DNA of 64,000 bases. Source: Archilochus colubris (lineage: Eukaryota; Chordata; Aves; Apodiformes; Trochilidae). The translations under genes were made by a program, and so were the position numbers. Below, piece after piece: positions 12,136-23,664 of the stretch. The stretch is taken from the NCBI GenBank assembly GCA_023079485.1, contig CM041083.1, forward strand, positions 168,475,400-168,539,399, read 5' to 3'. The notes beneath the pieces are model-generated. The model was not told where the DNA came from. It made no database searches and saw only the letters and a list, made by a program, of their open reading frames with translations. Position 1 is the first letter of the stretch. Each line of letters opens with the position of its first letter.

Positions 12136-14300
12136 CAAACTGCTGCCTTTGAAGTGAAATACGACATATTTATTCTAAAAGCATGCCCCAAAGTTTCAGG
12201 GGAAAAACTTAACTTCTGTAATTAAAACCATGGGAGTAGCATGAATAGGAAACATATTTGAAGATCTGACTTTTGTTAATACAACTTCACTAGTGCAACC
12301 TTCAAGGTGCATTTTAATGACTATCAACAGTAAAATTTTGGCCAATGTCTCTCTTCTGAATGTGGCAAATGCAAAAAGCTCATTCTCCTTGAGGCATTTA
12401 TGGGGCAATTTTCCATCCCTGTTTGGTGGACATGTGCTGACTCTCTAGATGGAGTAGTTTATTCTCGTGTATTAGTTGATGAGCTTGGAAAAACAGCTCT
12501 TTGGAGATGGGTAAAAATATTTTAAAGCATTTTCTCTTTTTAGAGGCTCTTACTTTTCTAAATTGCTTGCAGATTTTCTCTCCATATAATGATTATGGAG
12601 TTAAACATTAGTGAGTCTATATAAGTAGAATAATGACAATAACTAGAGCAAGGAATGAAAACGTTAAACTAACAAATAAAGAGGTCAATTACTGAAACAG
12701 ATGAGAAGATAAAGGGCATATTCTACTAGCAAGACATAGCTGGCACAGTGATTAGACCACAGGCAGAGCTTACTGAGTTTGGATTCAGAATGCTAAAGCA
12801 GCAGCAGTGGAAAACAGGGGACTTGCAGCACAGAAAGAGCACAAAAAAATAACTGGAGGATATATGTGTGAAGGCAGAAAAGAAAACAGTGAAAGTGAAA
12901 AATGTTATGAGACAGAAAGTCCAGGAAGGATAAGTTTACCTGAGGATGAGGAACTGAAATGAGTAGTTGTGCTGCTGTAATATCATGCTGTTCTTTCCAA
13001 GGCAAAATTCCACTCTGCCCTCCTAACCAGTCTCTGCAGACCCAACTCCCAGAAGCATCAGTGTGGCAGCAGTGCCATGGTTCATCAAACCATCCAGCAA
13101 AATTGACCTCTGGGCATCTACATTTTCTTCAGAGAGGGGAACAATTTGCATGCAGCATGCTTGACACTGGTAGGGCTTCCAGACCACCCTCTGGTCTCAC
13201 TTAAAGGGAATCTGAGAATACTATCCCTTTCTAAAGCACAGTCTCATAGCAGGCAGACAAAACATACTGGTGTTAATAACAACATTGTGAGGTTCATGTT
13301 GCAGGGGGTTGATTGATCCAGATTCAAGTGGTGATGGAGGGGAGCTTTCTGGACAAAGTAATTCGATGGCTAAAAGCGATCACTGAGTTGTGGTAGCAGG
13401 AATAAAGTGAGGTCCTTTAGTTTTATTTAGGTGAGAACAAGAAAGGCAGAGAATAACTGAGGGGCTTGAGTAGGAAGGTAAAACATGTTAGTTTCTATTT
13501 CTTTTTACCATCTAATATCTAATGCTTCATAGCTCTTGTGACACCTCAGACACACGAGACAATTGCACTAAAATCTAAGCCCATAGAAGCAGGCCAATTT
13601 ACACCAGCTGAGGAGTTCTTTCTTCTAGGGACTACTGCTAAGACAAATCATTTTGATTTTTAGTCTTTTCTCCACAAATCAATATTTTTATTGCTTTACC
13701 TGAGATAGGAAACAATCATATAACAACAAAAATCATCGGCTTTTGTCTTGGACTGTTTGACTTTTTACTGTTTTGTTTTGAGCACAGTGGAGTAGCCTCA
13801 AAAAGGGTGGGAAAAAAAAATTAATGCTCTACTTCAAAGGGAAAGAAAGGAAAAGACTTCAGTGCATTGCAGGTAGGCTGAAGCTGTTTAATCAGCCTTC
13901 AGAGTCTTTGTTTTCATCTGTGCTATTTACATGGAAGGACTTGTATTACTGCACAGTCATATGTTGCTGATGACAAGTCTCATTTTGCTTTCTGTTCCTG
14001 TTCTTGATTTAACCCATGTAAGAATTTTTTTCCAAATCAATTGCATAGGTATATCTATAGCTGTTATGGACTAAGCTGCTTTCCATCACAAAGTTCATAT
14101 AAGCCATCCAGCAGGTATAGAAAGCACAGTGGTGTGTTCACTCTAGTCAGCCTCCCAAATTTCCCTATCCATAAATTCCTGGGTTTTCATATGTCTCAGG
14201 TGACGAATGGGAATAAGAGGAAACAACAATCATGGAGCTCAGGCCTGGTGTCATCAATCTAGAATTATTATCTCTATCAAACTTGTTATTTGAGAAGATT
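12136..14300. other. Unique sequence, no gene seen
   Basis: A short piece near 13597-13613 (TTTACACCAGCTGAGGA) resembles a conserved core of old reptile/bird repeats but is too short to call. Nothing else is supported. Confidence 0.45.
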
Positions 14301-14333
14301 TTCAACATATCTTCAACATATCTTCAACACAGC
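14301..14333 (+). repeat. 11-bp tandem repeat, three copies
   Basis: Units 14301-14311, 14312-14322 and 14323-14333. The first two (TTCAACATATC) are identical and the third differs at its end (TTCAACACAGC). Confidence 0.85.
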
Positions 14334-17252
14334 TTCTTTGTCTGATTATTATTCATTTTTTCTAGCATCACAGATATCTTTTTTCCTAAGCATTTGAAGG
14401 AAGAATTAATTCTTTTATCAATTCTACTTCTGAATTCTTTGAAATCTTTGTGTTTAGGAGCCGAGAAAAATCTTCCCAAGTATTGCTCCATTACTTTTGT
14501 AATTCGTGGCAAGAAAAGATTAGCAGAAGAGAACAGATTAGTTGCTGGTTGGCAGCTTCTCCAACATTTATAATGGTTAGCTAAACTAGTTTTTCTTATG
14601 TAGCCTTATGTCCAGCAATAGAGGTTTGAAATTTTCTGCAGTTAAATAATTGTAAACATAATGAGTTGGATCAATTCCTGGTGTTCTTCCTTGTTACTTC
14701 AATTTACTATTTCAGTTTAAAAAGAATTGTGTAAATTGAAGATGCTTCTACAAATTTTTGCAGCTTTTTAAAGCCTGGAATATGCCAGAGATTAAGTCCT
14801 AGAGTAATGGTCCAAGGCAGAAGCATCTATACAAAATTACCAGAAGGAGAGTAAGATGGCACAAGAAAAATCATAATCAAAGGGGTCTGGAACATCCCTG
14901 TGCTGTCAATCAAATGCAGGATTTGCTAATTTCAGTTCTGGTACAAACTCATTGCCTCACCCTAAGTATCTCTCTCCTTCATTTCCCTAACTATAAACTG
15001 TCAGGATTAGTTATTGTCTACAGAAAGCCAGGAGCTTCCTAAGCTGACACAGTTTTCTCTTGAAAAAAAAATTAAAGTATATCTGTGAAGAACTGAAAAT
15101 CATTAACCATTACAAAAAATCTATTGTTTTGTACTTCTTATGAAATATTTCTCCTGCTAAGATATTGGTCTGACAGCCTTAACCTTTCATCAGTGTGTCA
15201 TCCCTCTGTATGGACTTGAGCTATTGACACTGAACCATCATTTCCTCTTTCATAATCATATTTTCATGCCTCGTGTCATTCACACCTGTGGGGTTTTAGT
15301 AATTAATGATGTAACAATGCAAATTCTAATCAATGCACATGTATTTTGTTCATTTGTTTCCTTATGGGAAACATTTTAATTTCCCCTGGCCTTTATGCAG
15401 CTGCTGCAAGCCCTTCTGATTATTTCTTCTGTTGAAAAGTGGTCAACGTGTCTTTTGGGCCAAAAATCAGTCCTGCTGTAAGCATGTGAAACTGCTTTAG
15501 ACCAGAGTGTTTTAATCCACCTAGTTTTATTAAAAGACAGGCAAATCATAGGATCAATGAGGTGTATTTGTCTTGTAGCAGCTAGAGATACAGACAGAAA
15601 TTAGAATTTTGGGGCTACAAAAGCAGACTGCTGTAGTGGGTGTTTTGAAGAGTACAGCAACTTTAACACACTGACAACAAACTTTCCTGATACACGAGGT
15701 AGTCTGCTAAGAACATGCCTATAAACATCATTCCCTTTTTGTCAATGTGTATGAACAAGATGAAAGCATTCAAAGTAGAATTTTCTCATTGACGTACGAA
15801 CAAATGTATTTTGAAAGCAATCTCAGTACCTATATAGCAACTTGTTTATTATTATAAATCTATTTTGCAGAAGACAACACAAAAACAGTCATGCTGCTGA
15901 ACCATAGACCTGGGAACAGGGTAGTATACTAAAACCCGTCATTGGGTTCCCATTTATTTTACCTCAGTTCTACAAATCTTTCTAGGACTCATTTTAATCT
16001 TCTGTAAAATGGAAACAACAGATCATACACATTGCAGGGAGGCTGGGAGGTCTATTTCTTCAAAGTTCTTTGACAATCTCTGATACAAAGCACTAAAACA
16101 CTCTAACTATAGCTTTTACACGTATCTTTTCTTATACTTCAAAGAGATTTGAAGATGTATCTCCATTACAGCTTAATGGCCTGTATCTTTTTTTTCCCTC
16201 TTGTAGCTGGGAGCAATGTTTTAAATTAAGTTCAAAACACTGAGGAAAAAAAACATCCTCCTTGCCCTTTTGAGTTGTCCACACTGCCTTTATCTGCTTT
16301 CTCACCTTCACACATTTTCCATATGTCAGGTTTTAGCTCAAGGGAAAAAATACATACCTGCACAGCTCTTGAAAACTAGTGACCTATCATGGACTCTCAT
16401 CTGTTCTGCAGACATTTTGCACCCAGAAGATGATAATAAAATGAAATCTTGATAGCTGGAGAACCTCAGTTATTAAATTTAACTGCATAAGGAGAATGGG
16501 TTTGTGCAATTCATTCAAGTGGGCTTTTGTTAGTGAATAAACACAGATCTTGAAGCATTGGTAACGTAACATTTGATCCCATAGTTTTGTCACAAAATAA
16601 AATGTTACTGTCTTCACATCTTGACTGTTTATTCAGTTTTAGCTCTCATGCTCTCTTCTCCACTTAACTGTGGCACTACATTGTGATCGCTCCTGAAGGA
16701 TCTGTAAAGGATCTGTAATTCATTCCTTCTAGTACGTAGTGGCTTTTTTATGCTTCCATATTCACTCTTCTACACCAAGATTTCCCTATCCTCCTCCCAT
16801 GTCCTAATTCACCTCCTCCATCTTCACCAGTTCTAGCTCCTCTCTGGATCTCCTTATTGCTCCCAATACATCAGAAACCACTGTCTTCTGCATGGAGTTC
16901 CTCTGCTTCTAATTTTCACCTGTATCTCCACCTCTTATTATGCCTTTCCAAGCTATGAGGATAGCAGAGTTTGGAAATTTGTTTCGGACAGGTGTTTCTT
17001 TTGTATAAGATACTTCTCCACAGACTTGTTTCAGAATCTGAAGAAAACTTCAAGTTTGATAATAGTGGGTGGATTTACACAGCAGATGCCAGGCAGGTGG
17101 TTTGCCTCTCATCCTGTTTTCCAGTTGTCTGTTATTGAAATCAATTGAATTCTGCTCCAGCTGCTCCAGGCAGCTGATTCTTGGACTTTTGCCGTCAGTA
17201 GGATGCAGCTCTCAAGGAGTATCAGCTTAATTTTAAAATATCAGGTTAATTT
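14334..17252. other. Unique sequence; possible CNE near 15.3 kb
   Basis: The block around 15295-15345 holds TAATTAATGATG and an exact octamer ATGCAAAT (15317-15324), which could mark a conserved regulatory element. 16698-16719 holds two 11-base copies based on GGATCTGTAA. 16740-16960 is pyrimidine-rich. No exon is supported. Confidence 0.35.
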
Positions 17253-17307
17253 AAAAAAAAAAAAAAAAAAAAAAAGCAAAAAAAAACAACCAAACAAACA
17301 AAAAAAC
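17253..17307 (+). repeat. Poly-A / A-rich tract
   Basis: Twenty-three A at 17253-17275, then interrupted A-rich sequence with CAAA and ACAAAC units to about 17307. It may be the tail of a retroposed insertion, but no body is recognised upstream. Confidence 0.8.
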
Positions 17308-20159
17308 CCTAACAACATCAAGCTGAGGGCAGGTCCTCACAAATCTCAGCCAGTTCTCCCTCGCCGTAAGTGGATGCAGAGTTATGCTGCCCTCCAAGCA
17401 GGCAGTGTTGTGGGGTACCAAGCAGTCTGACAAGTAGAGCTGTGAAGAGCTCAGTGTGTAGTTAAGTTCTCCTTAGAAATATTAATGAAAAACTACTTTG
17501 CTTTGAATCAATGTGTGTTTTGTCTCTGCTTCTCTGCCATCTCTGTTGATTTCTATAGTGCTCAATATTATTGGAAACTTCTGCCCCGCTGGGGGACCTA
17601 GAGGATCTAAACTTTAGTTTAGTAGTTCTGAACTACAAAACTTAGTCAAACAGGCACAAATGCACATAGAGGCACAAGGGCTCACGTTATTAAAGAGCTT
17701 TTTTTCATTTTTCAGCAGAGTTCTGCCATCATACATGATCACTAGCACTTAAGAGCACCACAGAGAAAGTCTTTGGACAGCAAGATCAATTAACTTCAAA
17801 TAATACAATGCAATTTTTCAGAGTTGTAACCTCTTTTTTAACTGAAAATAGAACTTTAAGAAAAGCACTTAATTTCTATGTCATCATTTCTCCCAGCTGT
17901 ACAATGGGATAATAACATTGCTTTATCTCTCTGGGATTCTGTGAAGAAAATTCATTATTCTTCTGAGAGCCTCTACTACCAGAGATAAGGATTATGGAAA
18001 AGCCTCTCAAAAACTAGTTGCGTTTGGACTTATCATTGGTCACACGAGTAAAGTTAAACACATTCATAAGTGCTTGCAAGCTTTGGACCCAGGTCAATGC
18101 AGTTGTAATTAAGACAGAAATCCAAAGTCTGAAATTCTTAAAATGAAATAGTGATGTTCCAATCCAAGAAATCAAAAACTGTGAGGTTAAGGAACATTGT
18201 CTACATTTTCAGAATCTGTCTGTGTGGGCATCACAGCAGCATTTGCTGGCACAAAGCAAGAAAGCACACTCAGAAAACTCAGTCTATGGCATTTCCACAC
18301 TGCTACATAGACTTGTTAGCTTACTGTGAGGAATTTTGCTAACACTTGAACAAGGAACTCTGCTCAGTGCTCTACTAGTTGCTTTTGATACATACTGGCA
18401 AGGATACATCCTGCCCCAGGCTTCTTCAGAGATACAGAGCCCTTTACTTGATGTTGCAGTTAAAGGCTCAGACTGACCCTCTGGGAAGTATATGGTTACT
18501 TCTCTTTTTTTCTTTTTTTCTTTCTTTTTTTTACATAACTAAGGATGGTATAAATGTTCTCCAGCAATGTTCATCACATGGCTTTTCACAGGAAGAAGAA
18601 CAAAAGGTAGAACAAAAAGTACAGGTTGTCAAAGATGCTGTCACTTGGAACATATTTCTCCTGAGCCGTATATGAAAGGGGAGATAAAAGAAAAGATACT
18701 AAAATATTTTATGTGTGTTTGAGATGAGCTCACCGCAAATCCTGTTGTTTCTCTGCTAAAACACATCACTGACTAAAGCAACATAAAGCTCAAAACGCCG
18801 TCTTTGAAAACAGTTAGACAAACACTACTTACAGGCTTGGTTGTTTGGTTGAGTTTTAACTTTGCTTTAGCTTGTCAAACTTTAGAACTGTCTCTCTCCC
18901 TGCTGCTTGCATCCTCTGCCTCTACCCCCATGCCATTTACAAGGGTTTAGACAGCTACTGCGAATCCTCTCCTGCTGTAGTTCTTCTGCTGTAAATAGCA
19001 AGGTGTGGAGCAATGAATGCCCACAAACACAACACAGTAATGCAGGAGGACTGCACGGCTTACATTAAAAAAAGAATAATAATAAAAAAAAGAGCCAGTC
19101 ATGTTACAAATCCATCATTACTCCTCTCTCTGTATGTCTGATGGGCAAGTGACTGCTGCATCCCCCTGACTTCCCCCCAGCCATGTATCAGTCACCTTTT
19201 ATAAGGATGTTGTTTATGTCTACTTCTTGACCAGCAGCTGGTGGTGGTCAGCAGCCTGGTCTGTGGGGCCAGCTTTGAGGCTGCAATGCTCACAGTGCCT
19301 GAGAGGAATGTGGCAACCACCCCACGAGGCACCGCTGGCTACAAGCTGTTGCATCTCTGTTTTCTGTCTGCAGCCTGCTTTGATTTCTGTCTGCTCCACA
19401 CGAAGCCTTCCATTCATCCTACACAGTTAAGGACAGTGTTTTGCAAACAGTAAGGAGCAGATCCACTTACAGACTTTAATTCCCTTTTTAATCAGAAGGA
19501 GCAAGAGTGCAGGGATCCTCCAGGAGTTTGTACTGATGCTTCACAGGCACGATACCATGCAGCTAACAAGCTTCCTATTCACCTCCTAACTGGAAGTGTC
19601 TGGTCTGAGCTAGCTGTCTGGCATTCACCTGCAGTCAGCGAAGAAAGAAAAATACTGAAGAGCCTGATTGATCCAGTGCTAAAGCAGGTGTCTCAGACAA
19701 GCAGCTTGAATTGCCCTCTGGAGCTTATCTCCTCCCATTAATTATAAGGATAGCCTGGAAAACTGGTTTATGCTAGATACTGGACTTCCAGGCAGCTTAA
19801 GTCAGATGAGCTGACTTCCAGCCAAGGTTGAAAGAAGACTACATCAGAATCCTCTCTTCTCTGCCTATTGCAGGCTTTCTGATGTGCAAAAACTTCAGGC
19901 AAAGCCCTGGCTTTATTTAAGTCCATAGCAACACTCTAACCCGACTAGAATTTTTCCCATCATACCTCCTTCTGATTCCTGCACTATCACAGACTCACAA
20001 AACTACCAAGTGGAAATCACTGTGGTAATTCACAATATAAGACAATAAATCACTCATTTTGGAGAGGTGCAAAAAAAAGTCCATTTCCAAGCCCTGCCTT
20101 TATTTTCTAAAATGTTATTTTTCTTAACATAAAATAATTCCTTGCTTGTTAAGGGGCTC
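17308..20159. other. Unique sequence with a GC-richer patch
   Basis: A T/C-rich tract lies at 18499-18532. The stretch 19222-19450 is richer in GC than its surroundings and open in two forward frames, but has no convincing donor and I recognise no product. No repeat is identified. Confidence 0.4.
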
Positions 20160-20175
20160 TTTTTTTTTTTTTTTT
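20160..20175 (+). repeat. Poly-T tract (16 bases)
   Basis: Uninterrupted T run, with an A-rich stretch a few bases downstream. Confidence 0.9.
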
Positions 20176-20961
20176 ACCAGAAGCCATAAAAAAAAACAGA
20201 GTATTCACCAAAAGCCTAAAGAGTATCTGTAGCAGTGAAACAGGCTCTGACAGAAGCAATGCATCCCTGGGTTTATTCCCAAATACCTAGTTTTGACCCA
20301 GTTACTCAATGACTTACAGGAAAAAGCTATTGTGTAAAATTGGCATGGAAACTGGGAAGCCAAGAAGAGGAAAGCCGAAAAACAACCTCAGACAAGACAC
20401 CTCTCATCATAACACTTGGGATTTTTGCAAATGCAGGAAGGGGAGACAACAAAAAGATCTCTGTGATAAAATATGACTCTCTCTGCAGAAGGGGGTAAGC
20501 ATTTCACAGGCAGGTTAAGGGAGACAGGCAGAGCCCTAACCACAGCCATTAGGGCTGACAGTGAACAGGAAGCCTATTTAGTAGCTCTGTCAGAATTTGG
20601 CAGTAATCCAAGTAAGACAGACATGCAAATTGGCCTTTGCTGCTTTAAAATCCCCTTCTGGGTATGTTACCTTCTGTCCTCTCTGATTTACCCAGTCCTG
20701 CAGCTGGGGTATGGATTAGCCATCAGTCCTTACCCAGGCTATGGCACTGCTGCCCATCACACACCTTCACAGCATGATGGGGGAGCTTGTGGGTGGGATT
20801 CACATCTCCAGCAGAGCCTCTACCAGGTCCGCAGGGCTGGCATGAGCTGAGTTTGTGTTGCCTTCAATTCACTGTGCAGGGCATGCCCCAGAGGAAAAGG
20901 AAGAGATTGAGCTAACTGCAAAGAAATCTTTTGTAAATACATATCAGAATATCTAAATACA
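20176..20961. other. Unique sequence, one 125-codon chance frame
   Basis: A forward frame of 125 codons (20473-20850) starts at a normal ATG and has unremarkable composition. No domain is recognised, and there is no splice or promoter support. Confidence 0.4.
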
Positions 20962-20987
20962 GGAAATATACATATCAATATATTTCC
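20962..20987. repeat. Perfect 9-bp inverted repeat (hairpin)
   Basis: Arms GGAAATATA (20962-20970) and TATATTTCC (20979-20987) around an 8-base loop, within an AT-rich stretch. Confidence 0.8.
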
Positions 20988-21934
20988 AGTATCAAAAATC
21001 AAGTATCAAAAAAAAAGATAATTTTAGACACAATTTTATCAAAAGTAATTAAAAAAATTTCATTTTTCCTCAGCACACAATTTGCCCACCATTTCAACCT
21101 GCCTCTATCTCCTTCCCCACTCACAGGAATGGAACTCTGTTCAAACACTGAGGGAATCCTCAAAGCAGCCTTTGCAAAAAAGGGCAAAATAATATCAGCC
21201 CTGTCTCTTTGTGGCAGAGATAAAGTCACACATGGGCTGCCTATAGTTACCAAGACAACCTGGAGGATGTCTGTGGACTGAACCTCAGTTCATCATTTTC
21301 CCATGCCTGGTTGGCCAAAATACTTTATGTCTTGAAGAGCTGTTGGTCAAAATATGTAACTGGGGCTTGGCTGGGCTTTGAGCACAAACTGGTCTGAGTC
21401 ATGTTGTACTGCAAATGTATGGGAACTCTTCTGTCCTGCTAATAACTCTGCACTGCTAACTGCATGCATTCAAAAGTCACAAATTATCTGTACTACAGCT
21501 TTCAAGAAATAATACTAGGAAAAAAAAAGAAAAAAAACTTAAGCATGAATAAGACATAAAATTCCAATTTCATGTTTCTTGTTATTTAGCTGAGTTTCTG
21601 AGATTGTATGGTACATTCAGGTCAAGTTATCAAGGGCTTCTGAGCTACCATGAGAACTATAAACTTATTCTTTTGAAAATGAAATACAATCTATATCACT
21701 AGAATCTGAGACTCTACGGAAAATAAATAAATAAAAGAATACATAAAATCATGAGAACATTAAAAGCAGAAGCTGACAGCACTGTGACCCAGAAGTGACA
21801 TGGAAGAGTCAGCACTATTTCTAGGTAAAGTCAGACTTACATTGTTAACAACTTGTGAAATTCTTTCTAGAACAATATGGGAGCAAATCAGTTTCTGACA
21901 TAAGTAATTTCAGCCAAATAAGATGAAAGCTTAC
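20988..21934. other. Flank (putative intron) beside the 22-kb exon candidate
   Basis: AT-rich sequence with A runs near 21005 and 21520. On the minus strand it lies immediately downstream of the candidate exon ending at 21935. No further exon is recognised. Confidence 0.4.
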
Positions 21935-22046
21935 CTGGATAAGGAATTTCACCTGGCTCATCTATGAAAAACTCTGGTCCCCAGCCTTTTTTCTCTGTGC
22001 ATTTGAGTGGAGCCCAGGTAATTCTCATATCAGCAGGGCATCTTTT
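21935..22046 (-). CDS. Candidate internal coding exon, unrecognised protein
   Basis: Read on the minus strand, a long pyrimidine tract (22047-22067, T with a few A/C) ends in CAG at 22049-22047. The exon then runs 112 bases and stops at 21935 before the donor GTAAGC (CCAG|GTAAGC). Only one of three frames is open, giving 37 codons plus one base. The peptide begins KRCPADMRITWAPL, continues with a second cysteine and a GWGPEFFIDEP segment, and ends EIPYP. The start is in phase 0 and the exit leaves one base. It is richer in G, P, W and E than random AT-rich sequence would give. The ITWAPL piece is vaguely like the tryptophan strand of a fibronectin type III domain, but this is too short to name. 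I do not recognise the gene. An acceptor-donor pair with one open frame of this length can also occur by chance. Confidence 0.4.
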
Positions 22047-23569
22047 CTGAAAAAAATAAAAATAAGGAGCTGACAGATTTTGGAAACAAAATTATTACTT
22101 ACAGCTCTGATAGATACCATGGTGATGCTTAAAAGATTTTTTCCTATTAAGCTTTAGCAAGTGCAAGTGCCATAATACATAACCTTTCATATATGGAGGT
22201 TTCACTAAGAGCAAATAAGGAATAATACAAGCAATTCTAGAAGTTTAAAAAAGAATTATATCACTTCAGACTCAACCCCATATTGTAATAGAAAAAAGGT
22301 AACTGAAAAATATGGAATTACTTACCAGGGTATCCTCATTCCTAATCTATAATTTATATGCACATTTATTTTACATTTCTATAAAAATAATTAGATGTAC
22401 TTGGATTCCAGATGAAATATATCAGATCATATATAAGGCATCACAGAAACATCTGAGATTAAATAACACTCCCAGTGAGATGCCTATGAATCTTTTTGAT
22501 ACCCAATAGTCAATAGGGGATTTTACTCCCAATTTCCTGTCCTATCGAGGCTTAAGTCTCTCTTCCCCTGAGAAATTTAACTTTGCATGGGCAGGAACAA
22601 AGAATTCTGAAGGTGGAAAAAATATAAAGTCAATCTAAGTGTTTTCCATACAGAAGAAATGTGTACCATTGCATTTACAGAGGATTTCATAATATCAGGA
22701 CCTACTCAGATCAAAAGTAATAATGAGGATCCTCTAAGAGTCTGAGGTGGCATGAAAAGATCATGCATTTGGGAGAAAATGTGCATTCTGTTTCTTGACA
22801 TCTTGTAGCCTGAGTTATGCCAGAGAGACACAAATCAATGAAGATGCTGCTGTAGTGTTTCAGTCCATTTTTAATACAGTCCAGTAAACTTCTATCAGTA
22901 AAAAAAAAAATGTTTAAGACTAATCAATTTCTTTTAATCCTTTCAGACAAGTTCCATTACCAACTGTACATATACATATAATTTATATAATCTGAATGTT
23001 TTCCATTTTAAAAATAAATGGACTTAATCAGGCATAGATAAGCAAACAAAGATGATGAGTTTTCCTTACTGAATATGAACAAATCCTATTAGGATAGCAA
23101 CTATATAACCAGAAGAATCTGTAGCTATCACCAGAATTTCCCTACATTAGAACATAGATTCTCTCTCCCTTGCTATCTCCCTGGCAACCCTTGAAGCTCC
23201 CATCTAAGCAGTCATCATGTCAATCTAAGTACTGCATTTCAAAGCTGATAGAGAAAAACAAGGGTAAACCATGTGTTGTTAAGGTCCAGGAAAACATTCA
23301 CTGTCCAAACAAGCTATAGTTCTACAGTGAAGATACAAGCTGAGATTCAAAGGCAGAAAAGGAAAGCATACCCAAAACATGCAAAAGGAAAAGTATAAAA
23401 TATTCCGGATCTAACATGATAGGTTGCTATATTTCTGGGAGGATTTCCACTGAGACATAATACAGAAACAAGTATCTAAATCCTTTGGAAGTTAACTTTA
23501 GAATCCACAAAGCAACTAAAGAAGTCAGCAGCTGAGATATCCTCAGTCTGCAGTCCTGGTTATGGAGAG
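22047..23569. other. Unique AT-rich sequence
   Basis: The nearest minus-strand donor-like sites to the 22-kb exon candidate are CTG|GTAAGTA at 22326 (with a poor acceptor 21 bases away) and CT|GTAAGT near 22105. Neither makes a convincing exon. Remaining sequence is AT-rich and unrecognised. Confidence 0.4.
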
Positions 23570-23593
23570 AAAAAAAAAAAAAAAAAAAAAAAA
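23570..23593 (+). repeat. Poly-A tract (24 bases)
   Basis: Twenty-four A followed by GAAAGAGAGAAA. No retroposon body is recognised upstream. Confidence 0.9.
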
Positions 23594-23624
23594 GAAAGAG
23601 AGAAACCTGAAAATAGTGACTACT

Positions 23625-23664
23625 GGATGCGTGTATCCAACAGAGGATGCATGTATCCAACAGA
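23625..23664 (+). repeat. 20-bp tandem duplication
   Basis: Copies at 23625-23644 and 23645-23664 are identical except for one G/A difference. Each copy starts GGATGC and contains TGTATCC, making a near-palindromic GGAT...ATCC core. Confidence 0.9.

Noticed and set aside
16354..16401. 48-bp minus-strand segment between CTGCAG and CAG|GTATGT
   Set aside because: Poor pyrimidine tract, and one short open frame that is uninformative.
19222..19453. GC-richer patch open in two forward frames and one reverse frame
   Set aside because: No donor after a possible acceptor, no recognised product, and the frames overlap.
22326..22346. 21-bp minus-strand microexon with a strong CTG|GTAAGTA donor next to the 22-kb exon
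   Set aside because: The acceptor (AATTATAG) has almost no pyrimidine tract. A donor-like word alone is common.
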